From Pulicaria dysenterica (Eukaryota > Streptophyta > Magnoliopsida > Asterales > Asteraceae): a stretch of DNA of 64,000 nt. Shown in pieces: positions 22,200-33,058 of the stretch. The DNA lies in the NCBI GenBank assembly GCA_947179395.2, contig OX359292.1, forward strand, positions 31,211,890-31,275,889. The letters are read 5' to 3'. The notes beneath the pieces are model-generated. The model searched no databases. It saw nothing but the letters and a program-made list of their open reading frames with translations, and was not told the origin of the DNA. Made by a program: the position numbers and the translations under genes. Every line of letters starts with the position of its first letter. The first letter of the stretch is position 1.

Positions 22200-22942
22200 T
22201 GTTGGGAAATTTGCTAAGTCATTGAAACTGTTGGACATGCAAAGTAAAACTGTTAGAGTAATCGGTGAAAACAGTTGCAGCTAACAGTTGTTGCAAGCTT
22301 TACAACAGTTAGTACAAAAGATCAGAACTGTTAGTTCAGTTATAAACAACTGATAGAAGACCTTGAAATGAAGACTGTTAGAAGAAATTCAGAACTGTTT
22401 ATTCAACAAACAGTTGCTGTTGAGCTATTAATGGAAAATGTTATCTTTGTGGATTTGAAGTATATCTCTATCAAGTTTTAAGATTATCAACATTATCTCG
22501 GAAGATAGAAGATTGCCTAACTGTCAACTATTCAAGGAGGATCAAGAGCCTATATATACTAGAACTAGAATATTGTTTTATACGGCAATTCTACGCATTC
22601 ATATTTTATTGTTAATTTGTTTTTCAAAAAGTGTGTTAACCTCTAAGTTTCATAGAAACCTAAGACCAAGTTGTGTTCTTCGTCTAACAAAAAGGTTAGA
22701 TTAGAGGTGTTGGTGAATATTGTAATCATCATTGGTTATTAATGAACATCTTGAGTTTGAAAGTATTTTCTTGTGTTGATTGTTGAATTGTTCGTGTGAT
22801 AAAACCTTAAACATCAATTAAGTGTGATTCCGCAACTTCTTAGTTGATTGTGATCAAACTGAAAGATTATCTTTAAACAACTCTGATTTAATTCTAAAAG
22901 ATAATTCTTGTTATTGATATTTGGAAATATCCGATCCTGACA
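22200..22942 (+). repeat. Element B 3' LTR
   Basis: 743 bp, about 10 differences from the 5' LTR, with the same AACWGTT array and TATA (22551-22558). Confidence 0.97.
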
Positions 22943-25900
22943 ATGGTAGCATTCATAACTGCTCATCCCCTGTTTCCATGTCTCTCTGCTCATCCTTTCT
23001 TCATCTTTCCAAACATTGTTGGTGAAATGTGGTACACTGCAAGGTACCATACTGATCAAGATCTAATCACCTGCACTTGTCTCAATGGCACCATCACCAT
23101 CAACATTACTGTCAACACTCTTCGACAAGCCATCTCCCTGCCTAACTTGGCACCATATCAACCGTTTGCTCAAATGGATCAAGTTTTGGAAGTTTTACCC
23201 CTGATTGGCTATAAAGAAGCTGTTACCCATGGTCAGTATAAGTTTTCTGTGCTGGGACAACCATGGAAGTATTTGGCCAGTGTAATCACTCGGTTCTTTG
23301 GTCATAAAACTGGAAGTTTTGATCAAATGAATCAAACAGAACTAATGGTTCTCCATGCCTTAGTCACAGGGAGGAATATTGACTTTGCTCAAGTCATATT
23401 CTTAGAGATGGTGGATAAAATCACTCTTGGCACAACAAAGAAATCAACAAGAACTATTGTTCCCTACATCAGGTACTTAAGTTTGCTTGTACTTCATCAT
23501 CTTCAATGGGAACAATATACTGGGATAGCTGCTGTTTTGGATACAATGACCATGCCTCAAATGGGTCAAAAGATATTCCACTTAATAATGGAAGATCAAG
23601 GTCCAGCCATCACTGCACAAATGCAAGAGCTTATTGATATTGCAGCTGATGAAGAAGGTGTAGGTGTTGAAGAAGAAGGTGTTGTTCAACCTGTTAATGA
23701 AACAATGGCTAATGATTCTGAGTCCCCAGATGTAGTTACTGAAAATTCTGAGCACTCTACTGCTCACACTCATGATGAAGCCAGTTTCAGAGAAGAAAGA
23801 TCATTTGATGATGAGCCAGCACAGAATGAGTCTATTAATTCTGATGCTGAGGATGTGGATGAAGGTATTAGTGGTGATGACTTTGATGATAATGATGATC
23901 ATGCACATGATAGTGATGATGGTGGTGAACCTATGGTCTATGGTCCAAGAAACACATCCTCCTTCACATCAACACCTATTATGATGCCCTTGTCCAAGTT
24001 CCCAGTAAGCTCTTCAAGTGAAAATGAATCTGTTCATCTTGAACAAGGTAGTGAAGGTGAAGTTGGTGCTAGTGAACATGATGCTGAAGAAGAAGATGTT
24101 ATCTTTGATCAACTGATTCAACTCATTGAACTCAGCTGACCAATATACACTCAAGGTATGACTCTCTCACTCTCTGAGGACACTCACTTGGTAAACCCCA
24201 CCAGTGAAAACCCATCCTCCATTCCAGTTGACACACCCCCACAAATGCCAAGCTCTAGTGTACTACCAACAGTCACTAGTTCTACTCCCACCTACACCCA
24301 TATACAAACAAGGTTAACAGAGATGGTGCACACTGCACTTATCTCAGAGGATATGCTCATTGCACCTCTGACCTCAACTCCTATAGCTACCTCTTATGTT
24401 GAGGGGGAGTTCATGGATGTTGCTTTAACCACACTACCAGTGGATGTGCCCTCACAACAGGTCACATCTGTAAATATGGGACTCCTGCAATCTGGATCAC
24501 CCTCCCAACACGGTGATGCCATTGAAAGACAGACCTCCTACAAAGGTCACACTGTGTCTACACCCACATTGAGTCTATCCATACCCTTGGTAAGTTCACA
24601 ACAGCTTACTACTGAAATAAGGGATACCCCACTGAGTGCAACCCTCACTCATACTCACATGTTTGCACCTGTATTTGATTCACTTCTTACACATGCTACT
24701 GCACTACCTGTCAATACTAGTGGTATAGACCAACCATTATCACAGGTTACACAATCTGCTCCCAGTGATCTTAGGCCTATATACCAAGGTCTAAGTGAGG
24801 GACCTCAATCTATTCCTGTTCTAAGCACAATCTCTCAATCAACTCCAATTCAAACTATTCCTTCTACTTCTTCTTAACCCTCCCCTCAAATACTCCAAAA
24901 CCTACTGTCCATCTCTCAAAAGATGGATAGTCTTCAAGCCTCCTTCACCTCTTTTCAAACCCAAACAGAGACTTAAATCTCTCATCTAACTCAAGAGGTT
25001 GAGTCACTTAAAGCTACTCACTCCCAACCCCAACCCACCCCTGCTCCAGTTGATCTATCACCAATTCTTCATAAATTGGATCAACTCCTATCCCAAACCT
25101 CTACCCCTACTCCTACCCCTTCACCTCCCCTTTCAAACCAAACAATCTCTTCTTTAAACCAAACCATTTCCAATCTTCTTTCCCAACTTCAAACTCTCAG
25201 ACCTTCCCCTCCTAACATTTCTGTAACCATTCCTGCCTCTCTTCTTAGAGTCCCTTCCCTTCTGCACACCATAGCTGATGAGGTCACTCACTTAAGCCAC
25301 TACTCCAAACAAAAGCACAGTGAAACCCTTAAAGAATTCACAAATATCACTGATGCTATCCTAAGGCTAAGACAACCTCCATCCTTCACCCAACCTCCTA
25401 TCCCTACTGCCTCTCCTTTCTCATTTGTTGATGACAAAAAGGGGGAGAAGTCAGACTCGGATTCTACTAGTTCAAGCTTATCACCAGATTCTGTTCAAGC
25501 AGTAGAAGCTGATAAGGCAGCAGCAGATCAAGCAGACCTCAATGAAGCAGAAATTCTAAATCAATCAACTGCTGGGAGGGAAAATCCATCTGAGGGGGAG
25601 CAACCTGCTCAAGATGAGCAGAGGCCAAAAAGAAGACTAAAACAAATGGCCAGAAGGAAGAGTGCCAAAACGCCTAGACAAGATGAATCTTGTGCATCAC
25701 TCAATGTGCCATCAGAAGATTTTGATGATGATGATGATGAAGATAGGCTGCCTCTGTCCTATCTGCTAAACTTGAAAAAGCAGAGCCTCTCAACTCAAGC
25801 TCCAACTGTCCAAACTTCCTCTCCAGTTCAATCAAGTCAACCGACTCCCAGCAGTACATCAAGGAGAAAAGGAAAGAAAATAATGTCTGCTGAAGAGATT

Positions 25901-26980
25901 GAAGAAGAAGAAAGAAGAGAGGAAGACCTAACTCAAGAAGATGAGAATCTTAGGAAGTTAAGTGAGTTGGCTGCTGCACTTGGCACCCCAGTTGAAGAGG
26001 TTCTCAAAGCCAAGGAAAGACACCAGAACTTCACAACTCCTGAAGACCTTGCTGCCATTATAGGTGCTACTGATGATGAGTTGAGAGAATTACAAGAAGA
26101 AGAATTAATCATGTTGTCCTCTCAATCACATTCAACACAAGTTGCACCACAGCAAGATGATCCTACTGCTAAGAAAGTTTCTAAAAGAGGAAGAACTCAC
26201 AGAGAAGCCATTCAAGCATTGCATGAGTTCAACTTTGGGGTTACAACTCAGCAATCAGAAAGGAAGATCAAAGAGCTCTTAGAAAATAAGAAGAACTTGG
26301 TAGATAGTAAGTATCCAAATCTCATCTCAAGAGTCACTCCATATAAGGGTACAGATGAAGGTCCATATGTCAAAATAGTGAGAAAAGATGAAAGACAAAC
26401 ACATGAGAATGCCTACCTTCATCACTGCAAACTGTTCTCCTTCACTGAGATGATTGAGACTCTGTACCACCTCCTTAAATCCAAAAGTGAAATTGTCACA
26501 AGGTTCATGAGCAAATTTGAATACTGGATCAGAATGTATGTCTACCACAGGATATGCACTCATGATCAATTCATGGAACACATTGATGTGATTGAGGATG
26601 CCTTCAAGAAATCCTCCAATGCTTTTGTACCTGCTGAACAGATCATACTTAATCCTGATCATCCTTACCTGTCTGCATATAAAAGTCTAAACACTACTCT
26701 GCCCTCCAACATCGAACCAGAAATGTTTAAGTACATAACTAAACCTGAGAGAGGGATGTTCTTCAAGAACAAAGCTAGTATTTGGAAATTCCTAAGAGAA
26801 TCTGACTTAGGAAGAGCCCCTAGAGAGCTGATATTTCAAGCTGCAACTTCAACAAGGGGATAGACAGGAAGTGAACACTTTGAAAGTCTGATTCAAGCAA
26901 GAGCTGAAGAGTTGTTGGCTGCAAATCCTCTGGACAGACTTCTGGATGTTAAAGAAGAACCTTGGTGGGAAGGAAATTGA
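22943..26980 (+). pseudogene. Element A aORF, main part (function unknown)
   Basis: ATGGT at 22943-22947 is the second TSD copy; after it the frame of the upstream pieces resumes. One frame runs to TGA 26978-26980, interrupted only by TGA 24137-24139, TAA 24875-24877, TAA 24974-24976 and TAG 26861-26863. The N-terminal part resembles the B aORF domain (WKYLASVITRFFGHKTGS, DFAQVIFLEMV). Acidic and Pro/Ser/Thr-rich regions follow, then a basic RRKS stretch, a Glu-rich helical part (LAAALGTPVEEVLKAKERH) and a conserved-looking C-terminal region (HHCKLFSFTEMIETLYHLL). The TGA at 24137 lies inside a TCAGCTGA word, so it could instead be a genuine end. Confidence 0.75.
25436..25449 (+). promoter_or_regulatory. 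Internal polypurine tract inside element A aORF
   Basis: AAAAAGGGGGAGAA, identical to the B tract at 20687-20700, is again read as KKGEK. Further GGGGGAG runs are near 24406 and 25594. Confidence 0.5.
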
Positions 26981-27428
26981 AAACTTCATTATTAGATTAA
27001 TTGTATTTTCATTCCTAGAATAGTTCAACTTCTGTTCTTAGTCTATTCCTTAGTTTAATTACTCTGTACAAACTCTCTGTAACTATTTGTTTTGTAATCA
27101 AGCTTGAAACTTTGATCATGGACTACTTAGCTAAATTGCAAGTATAGATGTATCTTAGTAGATAGCTCACCTAGTGTAAATATAGAAAGTCAAAAATCCT
27201 AAAAACAGAAAAAGGATAGAAAAGATACCATTAAAAGCAGAACAATGGTACTTCATAAATGAAAAGATTCCCAAAAACAGAATATCAGGGAACTTATATT
27301 AAAGAGTTACCAAAAACAGATAGCTAGGTAACCAAATTGCACTTACAAGTTTTATCTTTACAAATCCGAGTCAAACTGATTCTTCTTAAAACAAGATAAG
27401 GTTTTGTCATCATCAAATAGGGAGAGAT
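26981..27428 (+). other. Element A 3' untranslated region and polypurine tract
   Basis: About 440 bp of non-coding sequence with repeated AAAAACAGA phrases (about 27200-27320). It ends in AGGGAGAGAT, the plus-strand primer next to the LTR. Confidence 0.7.
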
Positions 27429-27579
27429 TGTTGGGGAGATAGCAATATCAAACCTAAATCAAACCTTTCTATTAATTAAAATAGGATTTGATGTTAACAA
27501 AACCACATATTCAGTTTAGACGTAGATAAATGAAAAACATGTGTTGTTTTTTTTAGACTTAAAGAAAATTGTAAGTAAG

Positions 27580-28035
27580 AAGTGTCAGCTGAACACTGAG
27601 TATCAGCTAAAGAACAAGCTTCAGGAAGATCGGCTGAGAGGAAAAGATAGGTCAAGAAGAATCAGCTAAGGATCTACAATGGATCAGCTGATGGACCAGA
27701 ACCATCAGCTGAGGAAAGTTTCAAGATCAGCTGAGCTATCAAGGATCAGCTAAACACAATCACATTGATCAGCTGATGCCTCCCATCTGTCAGATAAAGT
27801 ATTTTCTATTTATACAATCTTTTCTTCATGAGCTGATCATACTCAAATGATTAGCTGAGCCCCTGGGATCAGCTGACAGTTTAGTTTGATCAGTTTATTA
27901 GCTATACTTTGATTTGTATTGTTAGCTGAACATTTTGATCAGCTGAGCAAATCTGAGTAGCTGAGTCTTTCACTTTCATTCTTTAGCTGAGCTAAATTAC
28001 ATTTACAGTTCAGTGTCTATTAGCTGAGTAATTAT
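27580..28035. repeat. TCAGCTGA word array in element A LTR
   Basis: About 15 AGCTGA words, seven as the complete TCAGCTGA palindrome, with many one-base variants (AGCTAA, GGCTGA) in 450 bp. Confidence 0.9.
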
Positions 28036-28350
28036 TCTATAACTCAGATAATAGCTTTTCTATGTAATATTTTCTTTAGTCAAAGGCTAAACATGTGTTG
28101 TTCTTATTATGCCTTAGATCTTTCTTTGTAAAACTTTTTGTATCTGCAAAGAGACAAAAAGGATAGATCTTTATCCCCTGGAAAAGGAGAAAGATACTTT
28201 TGAAGAGAAGATCTGGAAGATATGTTGCTTCAACTAAGTATGGCTGTCAACTCTATACTTGGTAAAGTCAAATCTTCAGAAAGCATGGTGTTGATAAATG
28301 TACAAGCATGGAAAGAGAAGTTTACTTTCCCAAGACATAAAGGTAGTACT

Positions 28351-28472
28351 TTAATAATATAATAATAGATAGTGGGTATACACCTTACTGAAAAGTATGT
28401 TTACTTTACACACTTTGCTTGTAAAGTTAACTTACCTTTCACCCACTAACTTTATCTATTATAATATTATTA
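28351..28472. repeat. Long inverted repeat in element A LTR
   Basis: Arms at 28351-28377 and 28441-28472 (TAATAATAGATAGTGGGT against ACCCACTAAC...TATTATAAT) enclose a loop with further weaker pairing (GTTTACTTTAC against GTAAAGTTAAC). It sits about 50 bp upstream of the TATA box. Confidence 0.7.
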
Positions 28473-28524
28473 AACCAGGTACCTTTGTCTCCTTCTCTCT
28501 TCATCAACCCGGACACCACTTTGC

Positions 28525-28534
28525 TTATATATAC
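28525..28534 (+). promoter_or_regulatory. Element A LTR TATA box
   Basis: TTATATATAC sits in the expected U3 position, conserved in the LTR fragment at about 62886. Confidence 0.7.
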
Positions 28535-28985
28535 TCATGTATGGAAACATGCTAAGTATGTGAATAGATAGAGTTGAACACTGAAATCTCATCTGTTGAG
28601 AATTAGAAGAGTTAGCATTTTTACATTCAGTGTAACAAACTTGTTCATGTGTTGAACATCTTAAACATAAGTTGTTTAGGATTAGCGTAGTCTATGTGTT
28701 AGACGAATTTAGTTGCTACCTTTTATTGAACTTAGATTTTCCGCATCTAGTTCATGTAATTCTTGATTTACATCAATAAGAATTATATAAAAGTAAACCG
28801 TGTGTCACTTAAATTTTAATTTGCTAAAGTTTGTATTCAACCCCCCTTCTACAAACATTTTTTGTTGTAGTATCCATTCGGGACCAACATGGATCCTAGT
28901 CTAATAATTTATCTTTAAAATGGTAATAATTATTAGAGGATATAATCATATTACTGAATCGGTTTTATCTTTTCTTTTTCTGTAG

Positions 28986-29848
28986 ATGTCTATTTTATCT
29001 GTTATTCCGTTTTATTCACCTAAGGAATCTCTAAGCCTCATCGTCGGCAAGTGGAAGCTTTCAGGTCCAAACTTTTCTGTTTGGAAGATGCATCTAAAGA
29101 ATGTTTTAGATGCACAGGGAAAGCTACACATCATAGAGACATTACCTCCAGAACGACCAGGGGTAGATGCTTAGGATAGTGAGTATGATGCTTACTATCA
29201 GCATCTGGCTGACGAATCCGACGTTATGTCGATTCTCGTTCTCACAGCTTCATCTGAGTTTACGGATGATCTCCGGGAGAAGTCATCTTTTGAGGTCGTT
29301 CAGGGACTGGAGCGTAAGTTCAAGTACAGTAAACGAATATGTCGTATCTTGCTGATGAAAGAAATTCTTTTAGCAAAAATGAAAGAAAACCAGCCGATTA
29401 GCGATCATCTCATTAACATGAGAAGGCTCTTTGATTGCTATGAAAGTTTTGGGTCAAATTCAAAACCACATGAGTTAGTTATGCTCTTGTTTGGTTCTTT
29501 ATCGGACTATTACTAGAGAAGGGTAATGTATGTCCTTGGTGATTTTGAGATGACCGTCGTGGAGCTGCACGAGATCCTTATGTGCATCGGCGATGAGTTC
29601 AATCCAAAGCAGCTAGAGTCAACAGTTGTGGACCCTATGCAGGAAGATGACTGGTTGGAAGAGTTTGGAGAGATTTGTTGCCCAGACTGTGGCAGCAAGG
29701 ATTTATGCGAGCACTCACTCGACATAGATCAGCTGGACATTGGTTCTCCCAATGACTCAGGTATCTTTATGATAGATTGTCTTATTACTTCTTATGAATC
29801 ATGGGTATTGGATACCGGATGTGGTCATCACATATGCAATCATTTGTG
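28986..29848 (+). pseudogene. Element D gag and start of protease
   Basis: The ATG at 28986 corresponds to the C start. Gag continues in one frame with TAG at 29172-29174 and TAG at 29514-29516. It includes the CCPDCGSKDLCEH motif, the DIDQLDIGSP block and the protease motif WVLDTGCGHHICNHL. It then hits TGA at 29847-29849, produced by a deletion of about 35 bp relative to C. Confidence 0.85.
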
Positions 29849-30300
29849 ATATGGACCTGCGTGTAGGCGAAGGCTCCATGGTTGGTGTTGAAGCTGTAGG
29901 AACATATTGTCTTAGTTTGCCTTCCGGCATGGACTTAGAACTATAACCTTGTTATTATGTTCCTAGACTAATAAAAAATGTTATCTCGTTTGATTTGCTT
30001 ATAGACTGTGGTTTTAACTATGTTATGAATAGTAAAGTGATTTCTTGTTTTAAAAATGATGTTTTATATTTTAAAGCTATTCCACAAAATGGTCTATATA
30101 CCCTAAATCTAGATAACTATGATAAATACATATATCATATAAGTAAAAGATCCAAGAGTAACTTGAATCATACTTAGCTCTGACATGACGGAATTCTAGA
30201 ACCAGTTGACTTGGAGTCATATGATATTTGCGAATATTGTTTGTCTGGTAAAATGACAAAGCAGCCTTTCAACAGTTAGAATGAAAGGGCTAGTGAGTTA
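29849..30300 (+). pseudogene. Element D protease/GAG-pre-IN remnant
   Basis: The frame is shifted by the preceding deletion. It has TAA near 29944, TAG at 30175-30177 and TAG near 30277. The His pair of the integrase zinc domain is removed by another deletion of about 55 bp at 30177. The downstream Cys pair (CEYCLSGKM) is present. Confidence 0.75.
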
Positions 30301-31005
30301 CTGGGGATAATACACACAGATGTGTGTGGACCCTTTACTCCAGAGGCTAGAGGAGGATACCGGTACTTCATTACCTTTACTGATGACTTCAGTAGGTTCT
30401 GTTATGTCTATCTTATGAGACTTAAATCCGAATGTTTTGACAAGTTCAAACAGTTTCAAAATGAAGTACAGAATCATCTGGACAAGAAGATAAAGCTGCT
30501 TCGGTCCGACCGAGGTGGTGAATATCTGAGTCAAGAATTCGACGATCATTTGAAGAAATGTGGGATTGTTTCACAACTCACACCTCCGTATACACCTCAG
30601 ATGAATGGTGTGTCAGAAAGGAGGAATCGTACATTTCTTGACATGGTACGATCAATGATGAGTCGAAGTTCATTGCCTTTGTCGTTTTGGGGGCACGCAC
30701 TCGAGACAGCGGCGTTCATGCTGAATCGGGTTCCGACTAAATCGGTTGAAAAGACACCGTTCGAGGTATGGACGGGGAAAAAGCCCAACATGTCTTTTCT
30801 CAAGGTTTGGGGATGTGAGGTGTATGTTAAGCAAACATTCACGGATAAACTCAATCCCAAATCAGATAAGTGTATCTTCGTGGGTTATCCCAAGGAAACC
30901 ATGGGATACTATTTCTATAACCCAGATGAGAACAAAGTTTTTGTTGCTCGTAAAGGGGTGTTCTTGGAAGAGAAGTTTCTAAACTCAGAAACTCAAAGAA
31001 AATAA
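30301..31005 (+). pseudogene. Element D integrase core
   Basis: An open stretch of about 230 codons with all three catalytic positions: HTDVCGPF, RSDRGGEY and NGVSERRNRT. The conserved VWGCEVYVK and KCIFVGYP follow. It ends at TAA 31003-31005 just before the RT deletion. Confidence 0.85.
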
Positions 31006-32230
31006 ATAGAGCTTCAAGAAATTACAGAGGACGTATATAATACAACCGGATGGTTTTGCGGATCCAAAGAACCCTAATAAGGTATGCAAGTTGCTAAAAT
31101 CCAATTATGGGTTAAAGTAAGCATCTAGAAGCTGGAACTTACACTTTGATGAGCGTATCAAAGAGTTTGGTTTTACCAAAAGTGAGTTCGAGTCGTGTGT
31201 TTACACTAAATTCAGTGGGAGCGCGGTAACCTTCCTAGTCTTGTATGTGGATGACATACTGCTAATATGAAACAGTATACCAGTGTTACAAGGAGTAAAA
31301 TCCTGGTTAGGTAAATGTTTCCAGATGAAAGACTTGGGAGAAGCTGCTTATATACTAGGTATAAAGATCTATAAAAATAGATCTAAGTGTGTTATCAGAC
31401 ATAGTCAAAGTACATACATAGACAAAGTCGTGAAAAGATTCAAAATGGATGAATCCAAGAAAAGATTTATTCCTATGCAATCTGGCACGATTTTGAGCAA
31501 GGCTCAGTGTCCTGTGTCTAGTCAAGATCAGGGCAACATGAAATTGATTCTATATGCTTTGGCAATAGGGTCAATTATGTATCCCATGCTATGTACTAGG
31601 CCCGATGTTGCCTATTCTGTTAGTGTCACGAGTAGATATCAGCAAAATCCTGGTGAAGCTCATTGGGTAGCTGTCAAGAATATTCTCAAGTACCTGAGAA
31701 GGACAAAAGACATATTCCTAGAGGTTCGATGGATTAGCTCGGTGTGACTGGTTACACTGATGCAAGTTTCCAGACCGACAGGGATAACTTTAGGTCGCAA
31801 TCAGGATTTGTCTTTACCCTAAACGGAGGAGCCATATCTTGGAAAATTCAGAAGCAAGATACAATAGCAGATTCGACTACAGAAGCAGAGTATATTGCGG
31901 TAAGTGATGCGGAAAAGGAAGCTGTCTGGCTAAAGAAATTTTATCTCGGATCTTAGAGTTGTTGCCAGTATCTCTAGACCGATCGATATATTCTGTGACA
32001 ACTCAGGGGCTGTGGCGCAAGCTAATGAGCCAAGAGATCATCAGCGGACTAGGCATGTACTCCGGAAATATCACCTCATCCGAGAGATTATTGGAAGAGA
32101 TGATATTCGACTGCAAAAGATACCGACGGACGACAACGTTGCTGACCCGCTGACGAAGCCGCTAGCTAGAGCTAAGCATGAGAGGCATGCGAGTTCTATA
32201 GGAATGCAGTACTTAGAACATAGCAGCTAG
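31006..32230 (+). pseudogene. Element D RT (N-terminus deleted) and RNase H
   Basis: Near 31020 the sequence jumps from the linker directly to the MIQPDGF region of RT, removing about 560 bp with KWVF and the first catalytic Asp. YVDD remains (about 31244-31255). RNase H (GYTDASFQ, TEAEYIAVS) and the pol C-terminus (VADPLTKPLARAKHERH) are present but split by stops and shifts near 31125, 31266, 31745 and 31955. The pol end is TAG 32228-32230. Confidence 0.85.
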
Positions 32231-33058
32231 TTCAAGTTTTTGATTATTACTATAGATGTAACTTGAGACTCTTTTATTATGTATTTACATTTCATGGGAT
32301 TGAAATAGGAGGTATTTACATAATTGTTTCTAGTTGTCTATTTTTTGCATGTTTTAACCTATCCATGACAAGTCAAGTGATGAATTTTCTAAATGTCCAT
32401 AGCTACTAATGTAGTGGGAGCTACATTAGGGAGGTAACGCTATTATGGATATTTGATGATTTATTCGGGATGAATAAAAGCACAAGGTTGTGACCAAATA
32501 TTCATAGATATTTATCAGGGGATAAATATTGGGAGTGATCCGCATCGAGTTTATTTCATGGAGCGTCATCATAAGTAAACTTGATAGGTTGTCCTTAGAC
32601 CTGAGATATTTGGTTTGGAGCATGGTAACTTCTGTACTTTAGTGTCTTCTAACGTCACGCTGTAACAGGGTGATCATAAGGGGCATGTCTACGTGCAGCG
32701 GAAGCCATGTGCTCAAATTGCAATTAGTCAAGATGGGATTTGCACCTCCTTTTTAGGAGAGATGTTTCAGGGCACCTCCTTTTTAGGTGAGATGTTTCAT
32801 TCGGTAAACCGTAACTGCAGAGTGTCGAGATCAGAGTCGAGAAAATCTGAGTATTTAGAATAAGATCCCTGCTCCATGTCTAATACTGACATTATGGAAT
32901 ATCGCGATGCAAAAGGAAAAGCCTAGATAATCCAATGGGTGGATTATATCTCTAGATGTAAGAGATCTCATAGTCTGGTTAACCTAAGTATCTAGCTGGG
33001 GACCTCCTTAGGCCAACAGTGTACAATGAGTGTTACTTATCTTACACAAGTGGGAGTC
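32231..33058 (+). other. Element D 3' untranslated region and polypurine tract
   Basis: 828 bp non-coding. A 20-base phrase around GCACCTCCTTTTTAGG occurs twice (about 32740 and 32774). It ends in CACAAGTGGGAGTC before the LTR. Confidence 0.75.

Larger units (their letters stand above)
11667..22942 (+). mobile_element. Element B: complete Sirevirus-like Ty1/copia retrotransposon
   Basis: An 11,276-bp element with two 743-bp LTRs (TGTTGGGAAA...CCTGACA), primer site, gag with two zinc knuckles, protease, integrase, RT-RNase H, a spacer with a second TATA box, two aORFs, a purine tract and a perfect ATGGT TSD. I count about 10 differences between the LTRs (about 1.3%), making it younger than C. 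Coding regions nevertheless carry several stops and frameshifts. The word AACWGTT recurs about 40 times along its length. Confidence 0.96.
1..28889 (+). mobile_element. Element A: Sirevirus-like Ty1/copia retrotransposon, 5' truncated by window
   Basis: The parts seen in order are the gag end, protease, integrase, RT, RNase H, a non-coding spacer, an aORF, a polypurine tract and a 3' LTR ending in CA at 28889. The protease-integrase-RT order is that of Ty1/copia. The large post-pol ORF and long LTR fit the Sirevirus group. Elements C (4052-11565) and B (11667-22942) are inserted in its aORF; removing them with one TSD copy each makes the A sequence continuous. All its ORFs are broken. The 5' LTR and most of gag lie left of the window. 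Confidence 0.9.
27429..28889 (+). repeat. Element A 3' LTR
   Basis: Starts TGTTGGGGAGATAG after the purine tract and ends GGGACCAACA, 1461 bp. It contains the TCAGCTGA array (27580-28035), a long hairpin (28351-28472) and TATATATA (28525-28534). A diverged, truncated copy of the same LTR lies at 61911-63026. Confidence 0.85.
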
